From Deltaproteobacteria bacterium (lineage in GTDB: Bacteria > Myxococcota_A > UBA9160 > PR03), in contig JAGSPS010000160.1 in the NCBI GenBank assembly GCA_018262315.1, positions 1-7,342 of the forward strand: a DNA stretch of 7,342 nt, in the 5' to 3' direction. Positions 1 to 5,509 of the stretch are shown here, one piece after another. The notes under the pieces were generated by a model, which saw nothing but the letters and a program-made list of their open reading frames with translations, searched no databases and was not told the DNA's origin. The translations under genes were made by a program, and so were the position numbers. Positions within the stretch are counted from its first letter, which is position 1. Each line of letters starts with the position of its first letter.

Positions 1-39
1 CCACGAACACGGTGTCGGAGATCCCCGCCCCGCGGTCAA

Positions 40-121
40 GTGTTGCCTTGGGGACGTTCTTGGCGTGTTGCCTCCAGGAGCGTCCCCAAAGCAACGAAGG
101 CAACACCCCAGGAACGTCCCC
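40..121. repeat. REP-like imperfect palindromic element with nested repeats
   Basis: Bases 50-73 and 98-121 are 24-nt inverted arms matching at 22 positions, with outer ends GGGGACGTTC and GAACGTCCCC. A second pairing is nested: 42-56 complements 81-95 at 14 of 15 positions. GTGTTGCCT occurs directly at 40-48 and 65-73, and its complement AGGCAACAC lies at 98-106. The two stems compete for 50-56. Alternatively 42-56/81-95 and 57-73/98-114 could form together as a pseudoknot-like fold. The size, non-coding position and hairpin design fit the REP elements mobilised by REP-associated tyrosine (Y1) transposases, or the end of an IS200/IS605-like element. No transposase is in the window. My recollection that GGGGACGTTC ends recur in such elements elsewhere is unverified. 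Confidence 0.7.
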
Positions 122-136
122 CATCCCCAAGTCGGG

Positions 137-142
137 TAGGAT
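137..142 (+). promoter_or_regulatory. Probable -10 box of aroD
   Basis: TAGGAT fits the TA-N3-T form of a sigma-70-type -10 box and ends 6 bp before the GTG at 149. Transcription would begin at or next to the start codon, giving a leaderless message. I see no convincing -35 hexamer, because the upstream 16 bp runs into the right arm of the REP-like element. Inferred from sequence only. Confidence 0.4.
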
Positions 143-148
143 GGGCGG

Positions 149-859
149 GTGGCGATGGGGTTGCGGATTGGATCGGTGGAACTCGGGGTGCGGCCTTGCG
201 TGGCGGTGCCGTTCGCGGATCGCACGACGCGGGCCGAGGTGCTGGCGCTCGCGGTGCGCGGGCTCGACGTCGCGGAGTTGCGCGTCGATCACTTCGCGCG
301 CTTCGATGCCGGCCATGTCCTCGCGCAGCTCGACGTGTTCGCCGGGGTCCCCGTGCTCTCGACGATCCGCAGCGCCGCCGAGGGCGGCGGCTGGCGGGGG
401 ACCGAGGCGGAGCGACTGGCGCTGTTCCGCGCGCTGATCCCGCGCGTCGACGCGGTGGACGTCGAGATCGCGAGCGAAATCGCGCGCGATGTCGTCACGG
501 CGGCCCGCGGCGCGGGCAAGCTCGCGATCGCCTCGTTCCACGATTTCGCGAGAACGCCCGGCGATGCGGCGCTCGCGGACGTGGTGGCGCGCGGTCGCGC
601 GCTCGGGGCGGACGTCGTGAAGATCGCGACGGCGGTCGCGACTCCGGCCGACCTGCGTGCGCTCGCGCGGCTGCTGGTCGGCACCGACGGCATCGGTCTC
701 ATCGCGATCGGCATGGGCGACCGCGCGCTAGCGACGCGGCTGCTGTTCCCGGCGCTCGGCTCGCTGCTCACCTATGCCCACGCCGGCGCGGCCACGGCGC
801 CCGGGCAGATCCCGCTCGACGAGATGCACTCGCTGTTGCGGCGGCTCTTTCCGGCCTAG
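149..859 (+). CDS. aroD: Type I 3-dehydroquinate dehydratase
   Basis: A cytoplasmic enzyme of the shikimate pathway, converting 3-dehydroquinate to 3-dehydroshikimate through a Schiff base to lysine. The 236-residue product is close to the usual 220-250. Every expected active-site element is visible: ELRVD at 43-47 (Glu43 and Arg45 bind substrate), STIR with Arg74, Glu78, the catalytic His131 in SFHDF, the Schiff-base Lys158 in VVKIAT, Arg197 in the MGDRALATR segment, and APGQI with Gln220 near the C-terminus. The start is GTG at 149; ATG at 155 in the same frame is an equally possible start that shortens the protein by two residues. TAGGAT just upstream suggests a leaderless start at 149. 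No other aromatic amino acid gene is adjacent, and it converges on the CMD-fold gene with 14 bp between stops. Family call firm; start uncertain by two codons. Confidence 0.93.
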   Translation: MAMGLRIGSVELGVRPCVAVPFADRTTRAEVLALAVRGLDVAELRVDHFARFDAGHVLAQLDVFAGVPVLSTIRSAAEGGGWRGTEAERLALFRALIPRVDAVDVEIASEIARDVVTAARGAGKLAIASFHDFARTPGDAALADVVARGRALGADVVKIATAVATPADLRALARLLVGTDGIGLIAIGMGDRALATRLLFPALGSLLTYAHAGAATAPGQIPLDEMHSLLRRLFPA

Positions 860-873
860 CCGAGGCCTGGCCG

Positions 874-1515
874 CTACTCGCCCTTCCCCACACCGCCCAT
901 GAAGTCGCCACCCTTCGCGGCCGGCGGCGCGGCGACTTCGACGATGCGCTCGGGCACGTCGTCCCATTCGAGACGCAGCGCGCGGGTCATGATCGCGTGC
1001 ATCTCGTAGAGCGCGGTGATGTAGGTCAGCTCGAGGATCGCCTCTTCGGAGAGGTGCGCGCGCAGGCGCTCGAAGCAGGCGTCCTGCACGCGGCCGTTCT
1101 GGAGCACGAGTTCGTCGACGTAGGCGAGCACGGCGCGCTCGGCGGGCGTGAAGACATCCGACCCCGACCAGCTCGCAACCGCCTGAATCTTTTCCTCGGC
1201 GAGTCCGACGTCGCGCGACGCTTTGCAGTGCTGCGAGAACACGAACTGGCTCTCGCGCAGGAAGCCGGCGCGCGTCTGGCCGAGTTCGCGCAGCCGGGGA
1301 TCGAGCTTGCGCTTCGGGCTGCGGTAGAACGCGAAGCCCGCGACGGCGTGGCGGAAGCAATCGGGCACCAGCGCGAACACGGTCCACCAGTTGCCCGGCG
1401 TGCCGGTGGCGGTGCCGGGTTCGGCGACCGGGCAACGACCGCCGAAGAGCAGGTCGTAGACGGTCTGCACGTCGGGCGGCGCTTCGGCACGCGGAACCTG
1501 TCGCAGTCGGGGCAT
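874..1515 (-). CDS. Carboxymuconolactone decarboxylase (CMD)/AhpD-fold protein
   Basis: A 213-residue all-helical protein of the CMD superfamily; the substrate is unknown. The family signature is at residues 88-105: ESQFVFSQH with His96, then a helix ending in DVGL, matching the E-x-EWxxH-x6-GL form common in uncharacterised members. The AhpD CxxC redox pair is absent: Ser94 and Cys97 flank the histidine region, so a thiol peroxidase-partner role is unlikely. A second family block follows (FTPAERAVLAYVDEL, about 122-136, and LTYITALYEMHAIMTRAL, about 163-180). The start is ATG at 1515, supported by GAGGAG about nine bases upstream; reading further upstream gives only arginine-rich, non-conserved sequence inside the kinase gene. 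It begins 31 bp after the sensor kinase stop, so it is probably co-transcribed with the two-component genes. CMD superfamily call firm, function unassigned. Confidence 0.85.
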   Translation of the reverse strand: MPRLRQVPRAEAPPDVQTVYDLLFGGRCPVAEPGTATGTPGNWWTVFALVPDCFRHAVAGFAFYRSPKRKLDPRLRELGQTRAGFLRESQFVFSQHCKASRDVGLAEEKIQAVASWSGSDVFTPAERAVLAYVDELVLQNGRVQDACFERLRAHLSEEAILELTYITALYEMHAIMTRALRLEWDDVPERIVEVAAPPAAKGGDFMGGVGKGE

Positions 1516-1543
1516 CGCGGATCTCCTCGCCGGAAAGCGCGCG

Positions 1544-1549
1544 AAGCTA
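1544..1549 (-). promoter_or_regulatory. Possible internal -10 box before the CMD-fold gene
   Basis: On the minus strand this reads TAGCTT; its TAG is also the stop codon of the sensor kinase. TAGCTTCGC here is identical over nine bases to the probable -10 region of the secernin gene. It lies 28 bp before the CMD start, leaving room for a leader carrying the GAGGAG ribosome site. It could be an internal promoter or a chance reuse of a stop codon. Confidence 0.25.
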
Positions 1550-2941
1550 GCGTGCCTCCCTCGGCGCGAGCGGCAGGCGAACCGCGAACACGGCGCCGCG
1601 GCGGGCGGGCCGCTCGATCTCGATCGAGCCGCCGTGCGCACGCGCAATCTCGCGGGCCAACGCGAGTCCGAGACCCAGCCCCGCACCCTTCGCAGCGGCG
1701 GAGCCGCGCTCGAAGCGCGAGAAGGCGATGGCGCGGTCGGCTTCGCTCATGCCGGGGCCGGTGTCGCGCACGCGCACCCGCACCTCGTCGCTCGCGGGAC
1801 GCGCCTCGATCGTGACGCGGCCCCCTTCGGGTGTGTACTGGAGCGCGTTGTGGACCAGGTTGGCGAAGAGCTGGTGCAGCCAGGTCGGATCGCCGCGCAC
1901 CGCGCCCTTCGACTCGGCCGCCACCACGAGTTCGATGCCGCGTTCTTCGGCGAGCACCGCGAAGAAGTCGCCGACGTCCTCGAGCAGCGAGTCGATCTCG
2001 ACGCGCACGGTGTGGGCGGCGTCGAGACCGCCTTCGGACTGCGCGAGCCGCAGCATCGCGTTCACCGTGTCCGAGAGCGTCACGACCTGGTGGAGCACGT
2101 CGCTCAGCACGACGCGGTATTCGGCGGGCGTGCGCTCCTTGGCGAGTGTCACGTCGAGTTCGCCCTGCATCGCGTTGAGCGGCGTGCGCAGCTGGTGGGC
2201 GGCGTCGCCGGAGAAGTGGCGCATGCGTTCCATGCCCTCCCGGATGCGCGCGAGCATGTCGTTCAGCGTGCCGGCCAGCTCGTCGAGCTCGTCGCCCGAG
2301 CCGGTCGTGGGGATCGCCTCGTCGAGGCGCTGGCTCGAGATGCGGCGCGCGCTGCGGGTGATCGTCGCGATCGGCCGCAGACTGCCGCGCGAGAGCAGGT
2401 AGCCGAGCAACGCCGTGACGAGGAGCATGACCGGCGCCGCGGTCCAGAAGGCGTCGCGGATCGCGGCCGCGCTGCGCGCGAAGGGGCGCGAGTAGACCAT
2501 CAGCTGCGCGATGCCCTGGTCGCCGCGACCCGAGAGCACGAGATAGGGATAGCCCCAGCCGACCTCGACTTCGCGCACGCCCGGGTCGGCCTTGCCCATC
2601 AGCACCCGCTTCGGCAGCGGCACTTCCATCATCGCCGCGGCGCCGACGCTCACCAGGCGCTGGCCTGCCGGGTCGAAGTAATCGATGCCGATACGCAATT
2701 CCGGGTCGCCGCTCGAGGCCTGGCGATCCGCGAACTCGCGCCATTCGCCGACGGCGCCGGGGGTGGCGTCCATGTGCTCGATGAGCTGCGCGAGCTGCAG
2801 CTCCATCAACAAGCGGGAGTCCTTGTTGATGCGCTGTTCGGCGCGGTGGTAGACGTAGGCGGAGAAGGCGCTCGTCGTGATGCCGATCACGACCACGTAG
2901 CGGAGCGTCCACTTCGCCCCGATCGACAGCGTCCTACGCAA
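1547..2941 (-). CDS. Membrane sensor histidine kinase (HAMP, HisKA, HATPase)
   Basis: Inner-membrane sensor of a two-component system, 464 residues. Order: short cytoplasmic N-terminus, membrane segment about 13-31, a periplasmic sensor of about 130 residues, second membrane segment about 166-184, HAMP linker about 185-235, dimerisation/phosphoacceptor domain with FSGDAAHQLRTPL (His249), then the ATPase domain: N box with Asn361 and Asn365, G1 box DTGPG at 393-397, F box FSRFERG at 407-413 and G2 box GLGLGLALAR at 421-430. All kinase residues are intact. The layout and H-box resemble CusS-type partners, but no histidine or methionine metal site stands out in the sensor, so the signal is unknown. 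Start TTG at 2941 overlaps the response-regulator stop by 8 bp, implying translational coupling; no ATG lies before the first membrane segment. Confidence 0.92.
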   Translation of the reverse strand: MRRTLSIGAKWTLRYVVVIGITTSAFSAYVYHRAEQRINKDSRLLMELQLAQLIEHMDATPGAVGEWREFADRQASSGDPELRIGIDYFDPAGQRLVSVGAAAMMEVPLPKRVLMGKADPGVREVEVGWGYPYLVLSGRGDQGIAQLMVYSRPFARSAAAIRDAFWTAAPVMLLVTALLGYLLSRGSLRPIATITRSARRISSQRLDEAIPTTGSGDELDELAGTLNDMLARIREGMERMRHFSGDAAHQLRTPLNAMQGELDVTLAKERTPAEYRVVLSDVLHQVVTLSDTVNAMLRLAQSEGGLDAAHTVRVEIDSLLEDVGDFFAVLAEERGIELVVAAESKGAVRGDPTWLHQLFANLVHNALQYTPEGGRVTIEARPASDEVRVRVRDTGPGMSEADRAIAFSRFERGSAAAKGAGLGLGLALAREIARAHGGSIEIERPARRGAVFAVRLPLAPREAR

Positions 2942-3656
2942 CGACGCTCTCGCCCGCAGCAGGGGCGGACTCGGGTTCTGCGTCGCGCTCTTCGAGGATG
3001 TAGCCGGCGCCCTTCACGGTGTGGATCAGGCGCGTCGGTTGGCCGTGGTCGATCTTCTTGCGCAGGCGGTTGATGTGGACGTCGATCAGGTTGGAGAAGC
3101 TCTCGAAACCCCAGCCCCAGACGTTCTCGGTGATCATCGCGCGCGACACCACATGACCGCGGTGGCGCAGCAGGTACTCGAGCAGGGCGAACTGCTTGGG
3201 CGAGAGATCGACGCGCCGGCCGCCGCGTTCCACGGTGCGGCGGTTCATGTCGAGCACCAGGTCGGCGATGTCGAGGCGACCGTCTTCCGGCTCGCCGAGG
3301 CGCCGGCGCGCGATCGCACGGATGCGTGCGAGCAGCTCGGCGAACGCGAAGGGCTTGGGCAGGTAGTCGTCGGCGCCGAGTTCGAGCCCGCGCACGCGAT
3401 CGCCCACCGCGCTGCGCGCCGACAGGAACAGCACGGGCGTCGCAATGCCCGCCTGGCGCAGGCGGCGCAGGACCTCGAAGCCCTCCATGTCGGGCAGCAT
3501 CACGTCGAGCAGGATCAGGTCATAGGCGCCGTGGGTGGCGCGCTCGACCCCGCTCGAACCATCCGAAACCACTTCCACGACGAAGCCGTGTTCGCCAAGA
3601 CCCTTGAAGATGTACTGCTGGGCCGCCGGGTCGTCTTCGATGTAGAGGATTCTCAA
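2934..3656 (-). CDS. OmpR/PhoB-family response regulator, CusR-like
   Basis: DNA-binding partner of the following kinase, 240 residues. The receiver domain (1-115) has the acidic pair Glu7-Asp8-Asp9, phosphoacceptor Asp51 in LLDVMLP, Ser79 at the switch position and Lys101 in LPKPF. The C-terminal winged helix (about 130-222) has LSPKQFALLEYLLRHRG, the recognition-helix region SNLIDVHINRLRKKID and the wing LIHTVKGAGYIL. These blocks resemble the CusR/CopR heavy-metal subgroup more than PhoB or OmpR, by eye only. An acidic, alanine-rich tail of about 15 residues follows the wing. The start is TTG at 3654-3656: AGGAGG sits six bases upstream, and the receiver domain must begin there (MRILYIEDD). 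It is first of a leftward operon with the kinase and probably the CMD-fold gene, divergent from the phosphatase lipoprotein. Confidence 0.94.
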   Translation of the reverse strand: MRILYIEDDPAAQQYIFKGLGEHGFVVEVVSDGSSGVERATHGAYDLILLDVMLPDMEGFEVLRRLRQAGIATPVLFLSARSAVGDRVRGLELGADDYLPKPFAFAELLARIRAIARRRLGEPEDGRLDIADLVLDMNRRTVERGGRRVDLSPKQFALLEYLLRHRGHVVSRAMITENVWGWGFESFSNLIDVHINRLRKKIDHGQPTRLIHTVKGAGYILEERDAEPESAPAAGESVVA

Positions 3657-3660
3657 TGCG

Positions 3661-3668
3661 TTCCTCCT
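3661..3668 (-). promoter_or_regulatory. Strong Shine-Dalgarno deciding the TTG start of the response regulator
   Basis: The minus strand reads AGGAGGAA, the strongest ribosome site in the window, with AGGAGG six bases before the TTG at 3654-3656. It fixes the start where no ATG or GTG is available at the receiver-domain N-terminus. Confidence 0.75.
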
Positions 3669-3683
3669 GCCGCCTGATCCGGG

Positions 3684-3689
3684 AAACTA
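3684..3689 (-). promoter_or_regulatory. Probable -10 box of the two-component operon
   Basis: The minus strand reads TAGTTT, a TA-N3-T hexamer 27 bp before the response-regulator start. Transcription would begin near 3677, giving a leader of about 20 bases that includes the Shine-Dalgarno. No good -35 is visible, which would fit an activated promoter (see the dyad at 3710-3727). Confidence 0.35.
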
Positions 3690-3709
3690 GCCGGGGCGAC
3701 GGAATCGAG

Positions 3710-3727
3710 CATGACCGTGCGTTCATG
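3710..3727. promoter_or_regulatory. Inverted repeat CATGA-N8-TCATG in the divergent gap, possible regulator site
   Basis: CATGA at 3710-3714 and TCATG at 3723-3727 form an 18-bp dyad centred at 3718.5. Its core, ATGAC-N7-TCAT, shares outer bases with the CusR box (ATGACAA-N2-TTGTCAT, recalled from E. coli). The centre is about 41 bp upstream of the start point predicted for the response regulator and about 57 bp upstream of that for the phosphatase gene, both normal activator positions. Five-base arms can arise by chance; the assignment is inference. Confidence 0.35.
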
Positions 3728-3763
3728 GACCCCTTGGGGGCGCGCGCTGGATCGATCGTGCTC

Positions 3764-3769
3764 TAAGCT
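3764..3769 (+). promoter_or_regulatory. Probable -10 box of the phosphatase lipoprotein gene
   Basis: TAAGCT ends 8 bp before the ATG at 3778. Transcription would start at or within a base or two of the ATG, and no Shine-Dalgarno is present between them, so a leaderless message is likely. No clear -35 is seen. Confidence 0.35.
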
Positions 3770-3777
3770 GCGCCGCG

Positions 3778-4851
3778 ATGCGGCGACTCCTGGATACGCG
3801 ACGCACTCCGGTCGCGACGATCGCGGTCGCCGCACTGATGCTCGCGGCGTGTGGGCCGGCAGCGCCCGTCGTCGGCGACGACCCGCCGGGTCGCGTGCGC
3901 CTCTCGTTCTTCGCGTTCGGCGACGCGGGCGCGTTTCCCAACTGGTTCCGCTCGTGGCAACCCCAGATGCGCGTGGGCGCCGTGCTCGAAGCCGAGCAGC
4001 GCCGCCGGCCCGCCGACGCGCTCGTGATGCTCGGTGACAACTTCTATCCCGACGGCTTGCTCGAGAAGGAACTCGAGTACCGCGTGCGCGAGAACGTGGT
4101 GCGGCCGTATTGCGTGTTTCTCGCGCTCGACGGGCCCGAATCGTCGCGCGTCGCAAACGCCTGCGGACCGGCGCATCGCGGCGAGCGACCGATCCCGTTC
4201 TACGCCGTGCTCGGCAATCACGATCTCGAGGTTCCCGAGAGTCCGCGTCTCCAGCGCGAAATCGTGCCGCGCTTCGTTCCGAACTGGCACGTGCCCGCGC
4301 AGTCGGTCGAAGTGATCGAACTCGCGGACTCGGAGCTGAATCCCGGCGTCTCGCTGATTCTCTACGACGCGCTGGCGCTCGCCGAGCGCGACGACGCGGC
4401 GTCGCTGGAGCGTGCGTTGCGAGAAGCGCACGGCCCCTGGCGCATCCTCGCCAACCACTATCCGATCCAGGAGAAATCACACCCCGGTCCGTGGATCCAG
4501 AAGGCACTCGCCGGGATCGACGTGCCCGTCCATCTGCATCTCGCCGGTCACGATCACAATCTCCAGATCGGTGTTCCGGCGCCGCAGAGCCCGTACTTGC
4601 AGGTCGTCGCGGGATCGGGCGGTGGGGAGCGCGCCGCGCGGCATGCGCTCGTCGGCGGCCGCTTCGCGATGACCCAGCCCGGCTTCGCGCGGATCGATCT
4701 GGTGGGCGACGGCGAGACGGCGCGCCTGGTCGTGTCGCTCGTCGCGCTACCCGTTTCGAACCTCGCGGTCTGGGTTCCAGCCCGCGTCGTCGCGCGCTGG
4801 TCGGTGGGACTGGGCGGGGACGTGCGGGAGGAGGCGCTCGCCAAACCGTGA
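3778..4851 (+). CDS. Lipoprotein metallophosphatase, purple-acid-phosphatase (ACP5-like) type
   Basis: A 357-residue exported calcineurin-fold phosphoesterase. Residues 1-24 form a lipoprotein signal: basic start, hydrophobic core VATIAVAALML, lipobox LAAC with Cys25 as the lipidated residue. The five metal-binding blocks are in order: FGDAG (Asp49), GDNFY at 86-90 (Asp87, Tyr90), GNHD at 146-149, NHYP with His227, and GHDH at 257-260. GDNFY followed by DG, with Tyr90 in the place of the charge-transfer tyrosine, points to the tartrate-resistant/purple acid phosphatase branch with a dinuclear Fe-metal site. The substrate cannot be read from sequence; phosphomonoester hydrolysis for phosphate scavenging is the family's usual role. 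Being divergent from a two-component operon suggests possible control by it. ATG at 3778 is chosen because it begins the signal peptide. Family sure, branch likely. Confidence 0.88.
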   Translation: MRRLLDTRRTPVATIAVAALMLAACGPAAPVVGDDPPGRVRLSFFAFGDAGAFPNWFRSWQPQMRVGAVLEAEQRRRPADALVMLGDNFYPDGLLEKELEYRVRENVVRPYCVFLALDGPESSRVANACGPAHRGERPIPFYAVLGNHDLEVPESPRLQREIVPRFVPNWHVPAQSVEVIELADSELNPGVSLILYDALALAERDDAASLERALREAHGPWRILANHYPIQEKSHPGPWIQKALAGIDVPVHLHLAGHDHNLQIGVPAPQSPYLQVVAGSGGGERAARHALVGGRFAMTQPGFARIDLVGDGETARLVVSLVALPVSNLAVWVPARVVARWSVGLGGDVREEALAKP

Positions 4852-4893
4852 GCCGGCGTCGCGTTCGCCCCTCACACGAGACAAACTCTCCGC

Positions 4894-5364
4894 ATGAGCG
4901 ACGACGCCGACGCGATCCGCAACCTCCTCTACCGCTACGCCGAATGCATCGACGCGGCCGACTTCGACGGCGTTGCGGCGCTCTTCGAACACGGCGCCGT
5001 CGCTGCGCCCGGAATGAAGGAACCGGCGCGCGGCATGCTGGCGGTCGCGCGCCTGTACCGGTCGACGAGTCGCGTGCACGGGGACGGCACGCTGCGGACC
5101 CAGCATCTGGTGCTGAACCCGATCGTCGAGATCGATGCCGCCGCGGGAACCGCGACGTCGCGGTCGCGCTACCTGGTGCTCCAGGCGACGCCGAAGTTGT
5201 CGCTCCAGCCGATCATCGCCGGGCGCTATCGCGACCGCTTCGAGCGCGCCGGGGGCGGCTGGCGCTTCAGTTTCCGCGAGATCCAGATCGACCTCGTCGG
5301 CGACCTTTCGGAGCATCTGAGCTTCGACCTCGGGGCGACGCTCGACCGCGCCGGCGGCGGTTGA
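4894..5364 (+). CDS. SnoaL-like/NTF2-fold protein
   Basis: A 156-residue cytoplasmic protein with the cone-shaped NTF2-like fold (SnoaL_4 type). Visible family elements are the N-terminal helices AIRNLLYRYAECIDAADFDGVAALF (7-31), with Tyr13 and Asp20 in usual pocket positions, RTQHLVLNPIVEID (68-81) with His71, and the final strands GRYRDRFERAGGGWRFSFREI (110-130) followed by DLVGDLSEHL. The fold serves isomerases, cyclases, dehydratases, dioxygenase small subunits and non-enzymatic binders, so no reaction can be assigned. It starts 42 bp after the phosphatase lipoprotein stop and could share its transcript. CAAACT, a near match to TA-N3-T, ends six bases before the ATG and could instead give its own leaderless message. 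No Shine-Dalgarno is visible. Fold call good, function unknown. Confidence 0.82.
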   Translation: MSDDADAIRNLLYRYAECIDAADFDGVAALFEHGAVAAPGMKEPARGMLAVARLYRSTSRVHGDGTLRTQHLVLNPIVEIDAAAGTATSRSRYLVLQATPKLSLQPIIAGRYRDRFERAGGGWRFSFREIQIDLVGDLSEHLSFDLGATLDRAGGG

Positions 5365-5383
5365 CGCCCCCGAGCCGCCCGTT

Positions 5384-5418
5384 CTCCGGGGATCCCCTCG
5401 GGAGGCGGGAGGCGCCTC
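5384..5418. other. Two perfect 10-bp palindromes after the SnoaL-like gene
   Basis: GGGGATCCCC (5388-5397) and GAGGCGCCTC (5409-5418) are perfect 10-bp palindromes whose centres are 21 bp apart, two helical turns. The first can extend as CTCC/GGAG (5384-5387 with 5401-5404). They could be a terminator-like hairpin, although no T run follows, or paired protein sites for the adjacent XRE regulator. In DNA this GC-rich some such palindromes are expected by chance. Confidence 0.3.
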
Positions 5419-5433
5419 TGGCCAGTGTCGGCT

Positions 5434-5480
5434 GCTCGTTTGGCGAGCTAGGCTCGGAGGCGTTCCGATTCACCGAATCG
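5434..5480 (+). promoter_or_regulatory. Candidate promoter and operator of the XRE gene
   Basis: TAGGCT (5449-5454) is a TA-N3-T hexamer that would start transcription near 5461. It is flanked by GCTCG-N5-CGAGC (5434-5448) immediately upstream and CGATTC-ACC-GAATCG (5466-5480) immediately downstream. The latter is a perfect six-base-arm dyad, typical in size for an XRE/Cro dimer, placed where a bound repressor would block the polymerase. No -35 hexamer is convincing. Autoregulation is inference. Confidence 0.35.
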
Positions 5481-5509
5481 CCTGGGGAGAGGGGACGAAG
5501 GGGGTCGCC

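Noticed and set aside
94..121. Part of a CRISPR array, because of repeated GTGTTGCCT/AGGCAACAC units.
   Set aside because: The copies are inverted and irregularly spaced, with no repeat-spacer periodicity.
1..148. Possible end of an upstream gene in the first 40 bases, for example a minus-strand reading DRGAGISDTVFV.
   Set aside because: No start codon or ribosome site supports the minus-strand reading before the repeat element, and 40 bases are too few to recognise a family. I record nothing coding here.
860..873. Bidirectional terminator between aroD and the CMD gene.
   Set aside because: Only overlapping GGCC self-complementary bits are present, with no clear stem and no T run in 14 bp.
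1516..1686. N-terminal extension of the CMD-fold protein by 57 residues.
   Set aside because: The extension lies inside the kinase gene, is arginine-rich, and the ATG at 1515 has a good GAGGAG.
40..1815. A 591-codon open frame on the plus strand running across aroD, the CMD gene and the kinase end.
   Set aside because: Arginine-rich, low-complexity translation, opposite or out of frame to three clear families; a shadow of high GC.
1026..2912. A 628-codon minus-strand frame overlapping the kinase and CMD genes.
   Set aside because: Its translation is Arg/Ala/Gly-rich with no motif, while the other frame gives an intact histidine kinase.
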